From positions 71,063 to 104,688 of the forward strand of contig DHDH01000039.1 of the NCBI GenBank assembly GCA_002399235.1: a stretch of 33,626 nucleotides of DNA. The letters are read 5' to 3'. Positions within the stretch are counted from its first letter, which is position 1. Every line of letters begins with the position of its first letter. This document shows, one piece after another, positions 16,241 to 24,983 of the stretch. The notes under the pieces are model-generated. The model did no database searches, was not told the DNA's origin, and worked only from the letters and a program-made list of their open reading frames with translations. This stretch comes from Firmicutes bacterium UBA4881 (lineage in GTDB: Bacteria; Bacillota; DTU065). The position numbers were made by a program, and so were the translations under genes.

Positions 16241-17491
16241 TTGCTGGACGCGCTTAAGAATGCTTTGCGCATTCCCGATCTGCGCAAGAAGATCCTGTAC
16301 ACGTTTGGGCTGTTGATTATCTATCGCCTAGGGGCCTATGTAGTTATTCCAGGAATTGATCCTACCCAAGTTACTTTAGGTGCCGAGGGTGGGGTTATAG
16401 GCCTCTTGGATCTTTTTACTGGCGGTGCTCTCAGCAACATGTCCATCTTTGCACTGAACGTTGGTCCATATATTACAGCCAGCATTGTGTTGCAACTTTT
16501 GGCAATGGTCATTCCTTCGCTTGAAGAGATGAGCAAAGAGCCAGATGGTCAAAAAAAGATTGCTCAGTACACCCGCTATGGTTCGATTGTTTTAGCAGTA
16601 ATCCAGTCCCTAGGATTAGTGGCCTGGATTAGTAGCATGGGTGCAATTAGAAACCCTGGATTCTTCTCTAGTTTCACTATAGTTGCTACTATGACAGCAG
16701 GTACAACGCTTGTTGTTTGGCTCGGTGATAAGATCACTGAAAAAGGTATCGGTAATGGTATATCACTACTTATCTTTGCCGGTATATTGGCTAGAGTGCC
16801 AGCTCAAACCCTAGGCTTAATTGGTTCTATAGGTGAGGGCGGTATCTCGATTTTCACAGTGTTACTATTTATGATTTTTGCCTTAGCGATTATCGCTGCT
16901 GTAGTTTATATAACTGAAGGTCAGCGTAGAATCCCTGTGCAATATCCCAAAAAGGTCGTTGGTCGCAAAGTATATGGTGGTCAAAGCACCTACATTCCAC
17001 TACGTGTGAATCAAGCAGGTGTTATGCCAATTATCTTTGCCTCATCTGTTTTAGGCTTCCCCATCACTCTGGCGAAGTTCATTCCTGCCCTGAAAGGTAT
17101 AAGCGATTTCTTTGATAAATATTTCCTTGTATATGCAGTTCTTTATGCATTATTGGTAATAGTATTCACTTACTTCTATTCAGCAGTATCCTTCAATACT
17201 CAAGAGATTACTGAGAATATTAAGAAGTATGGCGGATTCATTCCAGGGTACAGACCTGGTCAGCCTACATCACAGTTCTTAGATAGAGTGTTAGGACGTA
17301 TTACTCTAGCAGGTGCGTTCTTCCTAGCTTTTATAGCGGTTTTACCGTTTATATTGCAAGCTTTAACTAGAATTCGTGGTCTAGATTTCGGTGGTACCAG
17401 TTTGCTGATTGTCGTAGGTGTTGCTATAGATACTATCAAACAACTCGAAGCACAACTACTCATGCATCAATATGAAGGCTTTATAAAATAA
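16241..17491 (+). CDS. secY: Protein translocase subunit SecY
   Basis: SecY forms the membrane channel for secreted and membrane proteins, with SecE and SecG. The 416-aa protein has ten expected hydrophobic segments, the plug region near GGALSNMSIFALNVGPYITASI, and a cytosolic loop with GQRRIPVQYPKKVVGRK. It starts at TTG directly after the rplO stop, with GAGGTG 6 nt upstream. The N terminus MLDALKNALRIPDLRKKILYT is typical in its order, given here in part. Confidence 0.97.
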   Translation: MLDALKNALRIPDLRKKILYTFGLLIIYRLGAYVVIPGIDPTQVTLGAEGGVIGLLDLFTGGALSNMSIFALNVGPYITASIVLQLLAMVIPSLEEMSKEPDGQKKIAQYTRYGSIVLAVIQSLGLVAWISSMGAIRNPGFFSSFTIVATMTAGTTLVVWLGDKITEKGIGNGISLLIFAGILARVPAQTLGLIGSIGEGGISIFTVLLFMIFALAIIAAVVYITEGQRRIPVQYPKKVVGRKVYGGQSTYIPLRVNQAGVMPIIFASSVLGFPITLAKFIPALKGISDFFDKYFLVYAVLYALLVIVFTYFYSAVSFNTQEITENIKKYGGFIPGYRPGQPTSQFLDRVLGRITLAGAFFLAFIAVLPFILQALTRIRGLDFGGTSLLIVVGVAIDTIKQLEAQLLMHQYEGFIK

Positions 17492-17520
17492 TCAGCATCT
17501 GTTCTAGGGAGTGAAGCCAG

Positions 17521-18192
17521 ATGAGACTAGTAGTATTAGGAGCTCCAGGAGCAGGCAAGGGGACACAGGCGTCTCAACTGGCAGAGTATTACCATTGCCC
17601 CCATGTCTCGACCGGGGAGATTTTTCGCAGGGCTATAAAAAACCAGACCGAACTAGGGAAGGAGGCCGACCGCCATATTAGTCATGGGCGGTTGGTCCCC
17701 GATACCATTACGATTGAGCTGGTTAAACAGCGAATTGAAGAGCCGGACTGCCAATTCGGCTTTATTCTAGACGGATATCCTCGCACTGTTAAACAAGCCG
17801 AAGGTCTTGATAAAATTCTTAAAAGTAAAGGTTTAGCACTCGATGCAGCGTTACACCTTGAACTAGGGGAACAAGAGATATTTCGACGGCTAGGAAACAG
17901 GAGGGTATGTAGCAAATGTGGTGCAACCTATCATCTTGATAGCTTGCCTCCCAAACAACCAGGTATCTGTGATCGTTGTGGAAGTCCACTATATCAACGA
18001 GACGATGATCGTGAAGATACTATTAAAGAACGTTTGGTTGTGTATCATCATGAAACAGAGCCTGTTCTCCGCTATTATAGAGAACAGAAAACACTATTAG
18101 TAATTAATGGTGAAGGAGATATAACCAAAGTTTATGAAGCGATCATAAATAGCCTGGAGACAAGGAGCCTAAGAGCTAATGATTGTCATTAA
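17521..18192 (+). CDS. adk: Adenylate kinase, long zinc-binding form
   Basis: Adenylate kinase converts ATP and AMP to two ADP. The 223-aa enzyme has the P-loop GAPGAGKGT at residues 7-15, the DGYPRT motif near 84-89, and a LID domain with zinc ligands C130, C133, C150 and C153 (CSKCG and CDRCG). GGGAGTGA precedes the ATG. The 3' end overlaps map by 14 nt. The tail after about residue 213 is slightly longer than usual. Confidence 0.97.
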   Translation: MRLVVLGAPGAGKGTQASQLAEYYHCPHVSTGEIFRRAIKNQTELGKEADRHISHGRLVPDTITIELVKQRIEEPDCQFGFILDGYPRTVKQAEGLDKILKSKGLALDAALHLELGEQEIFRRLGNRRVCSKCGATYHLDSLPPKQPGICDRCGSPLYQRDDDREDTIKERLVVYHHETEPVLRYYREQKTLLVINGEGDITKVYEAIINSLETRSLRANDCH

Positions 18193-18934
18193 GAGCGAGC
18201 ACGAACGGGGATTAATGCGACAAGCTGGTCAGATTGTGGCCATTGTCCTTAAAGAACTAGAAGCAAAGATTAAACCAGGGGTTACCACTAAAGAGTTAGA
18301 TGAAATTGCTGAGAATCTCATCTCAAAATTGGGTGGTGTACCTGCGTTTAAAGGATATGGCGGTTTCCCCGCTAGTATATGTGCTTCAGTGAATCAAGAA
18401 GTTGTGCATGGTATCCCCGGTTCGAGAGTGCTTCAGGATGGAGATATCATCAGTATCGATGTTGGTGCTTTTTACGAGGGGTACTGCGGTGATGCTGCCC
18501 GGACCTTTGGGGTTGGAGAGATATCGCCTGTTGCCGTTAAGCTGCTCCAAGTTACAAAAGAGGCTCTAGATAAGGGCGTAGCCATGGCTGTCAAAGGCAA
18601 CCGCCTTTCAGATATCGGGCATGCCATACAGACCCATGTCGAAGCAAACGGCTTAAGTGTTGTCAGACAGTATGTGGGTCATGGAATTGGAAGAAAAATG
18701 CACGAAGAACCTCAAGTACTAAACTTCGGTCAGCCTGGCCGTGGGCCCAGACTTAAAGCTGGTATGGCTTTAGCCATCGAGCCAATGGTCAATGTTGGTC
18801 AATTCGCGGTCAAGACTCTCAGCGATAACTGGACCGTTGAAACTCAAGACGGTTCCCTGTCGGCTCATTTCGAGAATACAGTCTTCATAACAGAAGAAGG
18901 TAACGAAGTCTTAACCGCTCAGGAGGAACAATAA
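18179..18934 (+). CDS. map: Methionine aminopeptidase type I
   Basis: This enzyme removes the initiator methionine from new proteins. All expected active-site residues can be seen in the 251-aa protein: H77, D94, D105, H168, H175, E201 and E232, with VNQEVVHGIP, DVGAFYEGYCGDAARTF and GHGIGRKMHEEP. The start lies within adk, with AAGGAG about 12 nt upstream. The stop overlaps the next start as TAATG. Confidence 0.97.
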   Translation: MIVIKSEHERGLMRQAGQIVAIVLKELEAKIKPGVTTKELDEIAENLISKLGGVPAFKGYGGFPASICASVNQEVVHGIPGSRVLQDGDIISIDVGAFYEGYCGDAARTFGVGEISPVAVKLLQVTKEALDKGVAMAVKGNRLSDIGHAIQTHVEANGLSVVRQYVGHGIGRKMHEEPQVLNFGQPGRGPRLKAGMALAIEPMVNVGQFAVKTLSDNWTVETQDGSLSAHFENTVFITEEGNEVLTAQEEQ

Positions 18935-19278
18935 TGTTTCGGTTTTTTTCTAAGAGAGAAGACGAAGGGGAAAGTGACAATTCTGGTATTCCTTTAAAAC
19001 GAGGCGACATTGTCCTGTCGACAAAAGGGCGGGATAGAGGTACAATATATGTTGTTGTAGATATCCTACCACCAAGGTTTTGCTTGGTTTCTGATGGTCG
19101 TAAGCGGGCTGTCGCCGAACCAAAGAAGAAAAGCCATCGTCACTTAAAATTAGTCGGTCAGATTGACTCGCATAATTTAACAGACTGGGGAACGAAAGAC
19201 AGTTTGATAAATCGCGAGATCAGAAAGGCCCTTGAGGATTTTGTGCGTACAGAAACTGAGGAGGGTGGTTTACAGTAA
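18934..19278 (+). CDS. KOW-domain RNA-binding protein (L14e-like, YbzG type)
   Basis: This 114-aa protein has a KOW-like segment, LKRGDIVLSTKGRDRGTIYVVVD, near residues 22-45, followed by a basic stretch KRAVAEPKKKSHRHLK. Small KOW proteins of this kind occur between map and infA in many Bacillota, B. subtilis ybzG being the known example. Its job is not established; ribosome or rRNA binding is an inference from the domain. It overlaps both neighbours by one base (TAATG on each side), a sign of coupled translation. Confidence 0.88.
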   Translation: MFRFFSKREDEGESDNSGIPLKRGDIVLSTKGRDRGTIYVVVDILPPRFCLVSDGRKRAVAEPKKKSHRHLKLVGQIDSHNLTDWGTKDSLINREIRKALEDFVRTETEEGGLQ

Positions 19279-19496
19279 TGGCCAATAAGGACGTCCTAGA
19301 GGTCCAGGGGACAGTAGTTGAGACACTGCCTAATGCCATGTTCCGTGTTGAACTGGAAAATGGGCACATTGTACTTGCCCACATTTCCGGCAAGATACGT
19401 ATGAATTTTATTAAAATCTTGCCAGGAGATAAAGTGCTCTTGGAGCTGACTCCGTATGACCTCAGCCGCGGCCGCATTGTCTATAGGTTTAAGTAA
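19278..19496 (+). CDS. infA: Translation initiation factor IF-1
   Basis: IF-1 binds the A site of the 30S subunit during initiation. The 72-aa OB-fold protein contains GTVVETLPNAMFRVELENGH, ISGKIRMNFIKILPGD and PYDLSRGRIVYRFK and matches the family over its full length. Its start overlaps the stop of the KOW gene, with GAGGGTGG upstream. Confidence 0.98.
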   Translation: MANKDVLEVQGTVVETLPNAMFRVELENGHIVLAHISGKIRMNFIKILPGDKVLLELTPYDLSRGRIVYRFK

Positions 19497-19514
19497 TGCA
19501 AAGGAGGCTTAGGT

Positions 19515-19628
19515 ATGAAGGTCAGAGCATCGGTTAAGCCAATCTGTGAGAAGTGCAAAGTTATTAGACGCAAAGGTATTGTCAGGATTATTTGCGAAAA
19601 TCCCAAGCATAAACAGAAACAAGGCTGA
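19515..19628 (+). CDS. rpmJ: 50S ribosomal protein L36, zinc-binding form
   Basis: This 37-aa protein begins MKVRASVKPICEKC and ends KHKQKQG. Zinc ligands C11, C14, C27 and H32 mark the C+ form. AAGGAGG lies 7-8 nt before the ATG. Its place between infA and rpsM is the standard one. Confidence 0.97.
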   Translation: MKVRASVKPICEKCKVIRRKGIVRIICENPKHKQKQG

Positions 19629-19666
19629 GAAAGTATATATTAGCAGGAAGTGGAGGTGTTTCCACA

Positions 19667-20023
19667 GTGGCACGTATTGCAGGAGTAGATCTTCCTCGCG
19701 AGAAGCGAGTTGAAGTTGCCCTAACTTACATTTATGGCATCGGTTTACCAGCATCTAAAAAGATTCTTGCTCAAGCTGGTGTAAGTCCAGATACTCGTGT
19801 AAAGGATCTTACCGAAGATGAGATCAACAAGATTCGTATGGCTATTGACTCAGGTTACAGGGTTGAAGGTGACTTGCGCCGTGAAATAAGCCAAAATATC
19901 AAGAGATTGATTGATATTGGCTCCTACCGTGGTTTACGTCACCGTAAAGGTTTACCTGTCCGCGGACAGAGAACCAAAACCAATGCCCGTACGAGAAAAG
20001 GCCCATCGAAGGGCAGTAAATAA
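19667..20023 (+). CDS. rpsM: 30S ribosomal protein S13
   Basis: S13 contacts P-site tRNA from the 30S head. The 118-aa protein has MARIAGVDLPREKRVEVALTYI-type N terminus (shown partly), the YRGLRHRKGLPVRGQRTKTN basic segment and ends in GPSKGSK. It starts at GTG. Its ribosome binding site GTGGAGGTG falls inside a small hairpin: GTGGA at 19650-19654 pairs with TCCAC at 19661-19665. That arrangement could reduce initiation. Confidence 0.97.
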   Translation: MARIAGVDLPREKRVEVALTYIYGIGLPASKKILAQAGVSPDTRVKDLTEDEINKIRMAIDSGYRVEGDLRREISQNIKRLIDIGSYRGLRHRKGLPVRGQRTKTNARTRKGPSKGSK

Positions 20024-20048
20024 CTACGGGAAGGAGGATTGAGGATTA

Positions 20049-20444
20049 ATGGCTAAAGCCCAGGCTAAAAAGCGTGTAAAAAGACGTGAAAGAAAAAATG
20101 TTAGCTTTGGTGTAGCACATATACGCTCCACCTTTAACAATACAATTGTGACCATCGCAGACAATCAAGGCGATGTAATCTCCTGGTCTAGCGCTGGAAA
20201 TATGGGTTTTAAAGGTTCCAGAAAAGGCACACCTTTTGCTGCTGGTTTAGCAGCTGAAACAGCAGCAAAAGTAGCTTTGGATGTTGGCATGAGGGAGATT
20301 GAAGTATGGGTAAAAGGCCCTGGCGCTGGTAGAGAAGCTGCTATCAGATCCTTGCAAGCCGCTGGTCTGGATGTCACTTCTATTAAAGACGTTACTCCTA
20401 TTCCCCATAATGGTTGCCGGCCGCCCAAGCGCCGTCGCGTATAA
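20049..20444 (+). CDS. rpsK: 30S ribosomal protein S11
   Basis: S11 forms part of the 30S platform near the mRNA exit. The 131-aa protein has IRSTFNNTIVTIADNQGDVI, GFKGSRKGTPFAAG and the C-terminal PIPHNGCRPPKRRRV. The G after HN in PIPHNGC is the site of isoaspartate formation in known S11 proteins. AAGGAGG is about 11 nt before the ATG. Confidence 0.97.
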   Translation: MAKAQAKKRVKRRERKNVSFGVAHIRSTFNNTIVTIADNQGDVISWSSAGNMGFKGSRKGTPFAAGLAAETAAKVALDVGMREIEVWVKGPGAGREAAIRSLQAAGLDVTSIKDVTPIPHNGCRPPKRRRV

Positions 20445-20473
20445 TTTGCTAAGGTAGGAGGTGGAATAAGTAT

Positions 20474-21094
20474 ATGGCTAGATATGTTGGACCTAGTTGT
20501 AAGCTCTGCCGTAGAGAAGGGCAAAAGCTCTTTTTGAAAGGTGAGCGTTGCTATACAAAAAAATGTGCTGTAGAACGTCGTGCTTACGCACCTGGTGAAC
20601 ATGGTCAAGGCAGAAGCAAAGCTACTGAATATGCTCTCCACTTGAGAGAAAAGCAGAAGCTTCGCCGTATCTACGGTGTTTTAGAAGCTCAGTTCATCCG
20701 TTACTTTAAGGAAGCAGATTCCAAGAAGGGTGTAACTGGCGAAATGCTTCTCCAAATCCTCGAGCGTCGTCTCGATAACGTGATTTATCGTTTAGGCTTT
20801 GCTCGTTCTAGATCTGAAGCCAGACAATTAGTACGTCATGGTCACATTTTTGTAAACGGTAAAAAAATCGACATACCTTCTTACTTAGTAGAGGAAGGTG
20901 AGGTCATCGCAGTAAAGGCTGAGAGCAAGAGTTTGGCTCCATTCCAAGGTCTTGCCGACTTCCTCAGCAAGTACAAAGCACCAGCATGGCTCGAACTTGA
21001 TGCTGATAATCTTCAGGGTAAAGTATTGCATTTGCCAGTACGCTCTGAAATTGATGTGGATGTTAAAGAACACCTCATCGTCGAGTTCTATTGA
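20474..21094 (+). CDS. rpsD: 30S ribosomal protein S4, zinc-binding form
   Basis: S4 initiates 30S assembly and often represses its own operon. The 206-aa protein has cysteines C9, C12, C26 and C31 in the N domain, the zinc-binding form. The S4 RNA-binding domain is visible near SRSEARQLVRHGHIFVNGKK. GGTAGGAGGTG precedes the ATG. In B. subtilis rpsD is a separate gene, whereas here it is in the alpha operon before rpoA. Confidence 0.97.
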   Translation: MARYVGPSCKLCRREGQKLFLKGERCYTKKCAVERRAYAPGEHGQGRSKATEYALHLREKQKLRRIYGVLEAQFIRYFKEADSKKGVTGEMLLQILERRLDNVIYRLGFARSRSEARQLVRHGHIFVNGKKIDIPSYLVEEGEVIAVKAESKSLAPFQGLADFLSKYKAPAWLELDADNLQGKVLHLPVRSEIDVDVKEHLIVEFY

Positions 21095-21155
21095 TGCAGC
21101 TATTTGCTTGTCTACCATGGCAAGCTAAAGCTGTATAAAGAAGGAGGGTGTGGCA

Positions 21156-22097
21156 ATGATCGAGATAGAAAAGCCAAAGATCGAGATTCAGGAGAAAACC
21201 GGCAACTATGGCAAATTTGTCGTAGAGCCGCTCGAGCGTGGGTATGGAATAACCCTAGGAAACTCTTTGCGGCGGATCCTGCTCTCATCCCTTCCAGGGT
21301 CAGCGGTGACCTCCATCCGCATGGATGGGGTTCTGCACGAGTTCTCGACGATCCCCGGAGTTGTGGAAGATGTCACAGATATTGTGCTTAATATAAAACA
21401 GCTCCTAGTTGTTCTCCATTCCGACGAGCCGGTGACTGGCAGGATTCAGAAGGAAGGGCCAGGTGAAGTAAGGGCTAGTGATATTATTGTTAGTCCTGAA
21501 GTTGAGATTCTCAATCCTGACCTGGTTATTGCAACCTTAGAAGAAGACGGTAAACTGAATCTTGAAATGCGCATTGAGCGTGGTCGTGGCTATGTTTCTG
21601 CGGAAAGAAATAAGCGGTCAAACATGCCTATTGGTGAAATTGCCGTCGATTCTATTTTTTCACCTGTTACTAGGGTAAACTTTGCTGTAGAGAATACCCG
21701 TGTAGGTCATGTGACCGATTACGACAGGCTAATCCTTGAAGCTTGGACGAATGGTAGTATTGAGCCTGATGAGGCTGTAAGTCTTGCTGCCAAGATCATG
21801 AGCGAACATTTACGCCTGTTTGTTGACTTGACTGACTCTGCCTCCGACATCGAGATTATGGTGGAGAAGGAAGAGAAGGAAAAGGATAAGGTATTGGAGA
21901 TGAGCATTGAAGAATTGGATCTTTCAGTTCGCTCCTTCAATTGCCTAAAACGCGCTGGAATTAACACTGTTGAAGAACTGACCAAGAAGACAGAGGAAGA
22001 TATGATGAAGGTTCGCAACCTCGGTAAAAAGTCACTAGAGGAAGTTAAAGCTAAGCTGGCTGATTATGGCTTAGCTCTGCGATCCGAGGAAGAATGA
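21156..22097 (+). CDS. rpoA: RNA polymerase alpha subunit
   Basis: Alpha dimerises to start polymerase assembly, and its C domain contacts UP elements and activators. The 313-aa protein has RGYGITLGNSLRRILLSSLPG in the N domain, a charged linker (VEKEEKEKDK), and a C domain with SFNCLKRAGINTVEEL and MKVRNLGKKSLEEVK. I chose ATG at 21156, 7 nt after AAGGAGGG. A GTG at 21150 lies too close to that site. Confidence 0.97.
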   Translation: MIEIEKPKIEIQEKTGNYGKFVVEPLERGYGITLGNSLRRILLSSLPGSAVTSIRMDGVLHEFSTIPGVVEDVTDIVLNIKQLLVVLHSDEPVTGRIQKEGPGEVRASDIIVSPEVEILNPDLVIATLEEDGKLNLEMRIERGRGYVSAERNKRSNMPIGEIAVDSIFSPVTRVNFAVENTRVGHVTDYDRLILEAWTNGSIEPDEAVSLAAKIMSEHLRLFVDLTDSASDIEIMVEKEEKEKDKVLEMSIEELDLSVRSFNCLKRAGINTVEELTKKTEEDMMKVRNLGKKSLEEVKAKLADYGLALRSEEE

Positions 22098-22122
22098 TTC
22101 TCCAAAGAGGGAGGTGCTGCCC

Positions 22123-22467
22123 ATGAAACGTGGTACTGGACGACTCGGGCGTGATGCCGCAGAGCGTAGAGCATTGCTCCGTTCGCTGTCGACCGCCTTC
22201 TTCCTGTCTGAAAAAATCGAAACCACTGAGGCCAAGGCCAAGGTCTTGCGCCCTGTCGTGGAAAAGCTTATCAGCCTTGGCAAAGAAGACTCTCTAAGCG
22301 CACGACGCCAAGCTGCCAGCTTTCTTGTTGACGAGAAAGCTATTGAGAAGCTATTCAAAGAGATCGCTCCACGTTATAAAGAGCGTCAAGGCGGATATAC
22401 CAGAATAATCAAAACTGGTTTTCGCCGTGGTGATGCTACACCTAAAGCGATCATCGAACTTGTTTAA
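22123..22467 (+). CDS. rplQ: 50S ribosomal protein L17
   Basis: L17 is a 50S protein near the tunnel exit. The 114-aa protein has LGRDAAERRALLRSLSTAFF, EKIETTEAKAKVLRPVVEKL and the C-terminal GFRRGDATPKAIIEL. GAGGGAGGTG precedes the ATG at 22123. A TTG-type start slightly upstream at 22114 is less likely. It is the last gene of the alpha block, and a hairpin without a T-run follows. Confidence 0.95.
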   Translation: MKRGTGRLGRDAAERRALLRSLSTAFFLSEKIETTEAKAKVLRPVVEKLISLGKEDSLSARRQAASFLVDEKAIEKLFKEIAPRYKERQGGYTRIIKTGFRRGDATPKAIIELV

Positions 22468-22475
22468 TCATCAGG

Positions 22476-22503
22476 GCGCGGAGACCCAACGGGTTCTCTG
22501 CGC
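22476..22503 (+). promoter_or_regulatory. Hairpin between rplQ and the ECF genes
   Basis: GCGCGGAGACCC (22476-22487) pairs with GGGTTCTCTGCGC (22491-22503) with one bulge and one G-T pair. No T-run follows, so it is unlikely to be a full terminator. It could be an mRNA end or processing structure that sets the ratio between ribosomal and transporter genes. Confidence 0.4.
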
Positions 22504-22529
22504 TTGTGCTAGGTGGGGGTGTGTAGCCC

Positions 22530-23351
22530 ATGGAACCAATAATTAAAGTAAAAGATATATACCACCAGTATGGTGACACAGAGGCTTTACGAGGTGTATC
22601 TGTGAATGTCTATCCAGGCGAATTTTTAGCTGTAGTCGGGGCCAATGGCTCAGGTAAGTCTACCTTAGCCAGACATTTAAATGGTCTTCTGCTACCCTCT
22701 AGTGGAGAGGTTTTGGTGAAAAATCTTTCAACCAATAACCCAGATGATATCTGGACAATTAGAGCAATTGTTGGCATGGTTTTTCAAAATCCAGATAATC
22801 AGCTTGTCGCTACTACAATAGAGGAAGACGTAGCTTTTGGACCCGAGAATTTAGGCATTCCCAGTCCAGAGATTCGTACTAGAGTTGACGAAGCCCTTAA
22901 GTGGGTTAATATGTACGATTACCGTAAAAGATCACCTCATCAGCTCTCAGGTGGTCAAAAGCAACGTGTAGCTATTGCTGGAATATTAGCTATGCACCCA
23001 GAAGTCCTGGTGCTAGATGAACCAACTGCTATGCTAGACCCAATGGGTCGACAGGAAGTTCTCGAAGCTATTACCTATCTTAACCGCGAACTTAAAATGG
23101 CTGTAGTTTTAATTACTCACCATATGGATGAAGTGGTATTAGCAGATAGAGTAGTGGCAATGGGAGAAGGCAAAATTGCTGCTGAAGGAAACCCTAAAGA
23201 GTTATTTAAGAACACTGAACTTGTTACCAGTTTAGGTCTTGATGTCCCACAGGTATTTGCTTTAAGTAGTCTCTTGCGAGAAAATGGGTTAAAGATTGAT
23301 TATGCCTTTAATCCTGAAGAGTTGGTGAATGCTTTATGCAGATTGAATTAA
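22530..23351 (+). CDS. ecfA1: ECF transporter ATPase EcfA1
   Basis: One of two ATPases that power energy-coupling-factor vitamin and metal uptake. The 273-aa protein has Walker A GANGSGKST at 37-45, signature LSGGQKQR at 139-146, Walker B with D163/E164 and a switch histidine at about 197. The ribosome binding site is weak (AGGTGGGGGTG). Its 3' end overlaps ecfA2 by 16 nt. B. subtilis has the same order after rplQ (ybxA-ybaE-ybaF-truA). No substrate-binding S component lies here, so the module probably serves several S proteins elsewhere. Confidence 0.95.
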   Translation: MEPIIKVKDIYHQYGDTEALRGVSVNVYPGEFLAVVGANGSGKSTLARHLNGLLLPSSGEVLVKNLSTNNPDDIWTIRAIVGMVFQNPDNQLVATTIEEDVAFGPENLGIPSPEIRTRVDEALKWVNMYDYRKRSPHQLSGGQKQRVAIAGILAMHPEVLVLDEPTAMLDPMGRQEVLEAITYLNRELKMAVVLITHHMDEVVLADRVVAMGEGKIAAEGNPKELFKNTELVTSLGLDVPQVFALSSLLRENGLKIDYAFNPEELVNALCRLN

Positions 23352-24202
23352 AAAACATCTCGTATACTTACCAAGGTCCATTGCCTGTGGCTGCATTGCA
23401 TAACATCAATCTTACTGTGAAGACTGGGGAAATTCTTGGTCTTATTGGACATACAGGGTCAGGTAAATCAACCCTTTTACAACACCTAAACGGTTTAATA
23501 AAACCACAGGAAGGAGATGTTCTGGTGGATGGTCTCTCTGTAAAAAAAGGAGAGTTACCGCTCACCAGGCTCCGCTTCCGAGTGGGTTTGGTTTTTCAAT
23601 ATCCAGAACATCAGCTTTTTGAAGAGACAATTTTAAAAGAAGTAGCTTTCGGTCCCAGAAATATGAACCTTTCTGAAGACGAGATCGAAAAAAGAGTTAA
23701 ACGTTCATTGATAGATGCAGGTATTGCAGAAGATCTTTATGAACGCTCACCGTTTGAACTTTCCGGAGGTCAAAAACGAAGAGTAGCTTTAGCTAGCATC
23801 TTAGCGATGGAGCCAGAGATATTGGTCTTAGATGAACCAACAGCTGGACTCGATCCTAGGGGTAGAAAAGATATTCTAAACTTCCTTGTTAATTGGCAAA
23901 ATCCCAATCGAGGTATTGTCTTAGTTTCTCACAATATGGAAGAGATTGCTGCTTTTGCTGACCGGATTGTCGTACTCCATGAAGGTACTGTTTTTTTAGA
24001 TGGTACACCGAAAGAAGTGTATTCTGAGGCTAAAAAGCTTGCTGAAGTTGGCATTAGAGTACCTCAAGTAAGCTTGGTTCTTAGTGGCCTACAAGAGAGA
24101 GGTTGGCCAGTTGAAAAAGGTGCTTTTACAGTGCCAGAAGCTGCCCAAGAAATTCTTGGTGCTTTAAAAAAGAGCCCTGGAGGTGAGCGTCATGGCCTTT
24201 GA
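23336..24202 (+). CDS. ecfA2: ECF transporter ATPase EcfA2
   Basis: The second ATPase of the module, 288 aa. Walker A GHTGSGKST is at 38-46, signature LSGGQKRR at 142-149, and Walker B with D166/E167 follows. The FQYPEHQLFEETI segment corresponds to the Q-loop region typical of the EcfA2 branch. It begins inside ecfA1 and ends inside ecfT, so the three genes are tightly coupled. The C-terminal about 50 residues are the usual ECF extension. Confidence 0.95.
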   Translation: MQIELKNISYTYQGPLPVAALHNINLTVKTGEILGLIGHTGSGKSTLLQHLNGLIKPQEGDVLVDGLSVKKGELPLTRLRFRVGLVFQYPEHQLFEETILKEVAFGPRNMNLSEDEIEKRVKRSLIDAGIAEDLYERSPFELSGGQKRRVALASILAMEPEILVLDEPTAGLDPRGRKDILNFLVNWQNPNRGIVLVSHNMEEIAAFADRIVVLHEGTVFLDGTPKEVYSEAKKLAEVGIRVPQVSLVLSGLQERGWPVEKGAFTVPEAAQEILGALKKSPGGERHGL

Positions 24203-24983
24203 TGTGACCTTGGGACAATATATGCCGGGAGATTCTTTCCTGCACAGATTAGATCCTAGAACAAAGTTAGTCATGGCTCTTACTTTAATAGTGGTACTTT
24301 TTTTGGTTGATAGTTTTATCGGTTATCTTTGGATAGCAGGTTTTATTTTCTTAGCTATTATTAATGGAGATATTCCCCTAAAAAGTATTACTAGAGGGCT
24401 AAAACCTTTAACTGTAATTATCTTACTTACAGTTATACTTAATATCTTCTTTACAGAAGGTACTATTTTATGGCAGTGGGGATTTATTAGGATTACTAAC
24501 GAAGGCATTATAAAAGGTATTTTGTTAGGTATACGTCTAATCCTACTTATTTTATCAACAACAGTAATGACTTTGACTACTTCGCCTTTAGCCATTACCG
24601 ATGGGTTAGAGTATCTGCTTTCACCACTAAAAAAAGTTAAATTTCCTGTACATGAGTTGAGCATGATGTTAACTATTGCCCTACGGTTTATCCCCACTCT
24701 GCTAGAAGAAACTGAGAAAATTATGAAAGCACAAATGGCCCGTGGTGCCGATTTCGAATCAGGGAATCTGCTAAAGAGAGCCCAGAACATGGTTCCTTTA
24801 TTGGTTCCACTTTTTGTTAGTGCTTTTAGAAGAGCAGATGATTTAGCTACTGCTATGGAGAGCCGTTGTTATAAGGGCGGCGAAGGTCGAACCAGACTTA
24901 ACGAACTAGCGATGCAAAGTGCTGACTATCTAGTGTTAGGAGTAACCTTGCCAGTATTAGTGCTGGTGGTGTTTATATTTTGA
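24192..24983 (+). CDS. ecfT: ECF transporter transmembrane subunit EcfT
   Basis: EcfT is the membrane scaffold that couples the ATPases to S components. I chose ATG at 24192, 8 nt after GGAGG, giving 263 aa. The start MAFDVTLGQYMPGDSFLHRLDPRTK is typical in its order. Several hydrophobic segments lie between about 25 and 125 and again at the C terminus. The coupling motifs are visible as AQMARGADF and AMESRCYKGG; the second has S-R-C where A-R-G is more usual. It overlaps truA by 4 nt. Confidence 0.94.
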   Translation: MAFDVTLGQYMPGDSFLHRLDPRTKLVMALTLIVVLFLVDSFIGYLWIAGFIFLAIINGDIPLKSITRGLKPLTVIILLTVILNIFFTEGTILWQWGFIRITNEGIIKGILLGIRLILLILSTTVMTLTTSPLAITDGLEYLLSPLKKVKFPVHELSMMLTIALRFIPTLLEETEKIMKAQMARGADFESGNLLKRAQNMVPLLVPLFVSAFRRADDLATAMESRCYKGGEGRTRLNELAMQSADYLVLGVTLPVLVLVVFIF

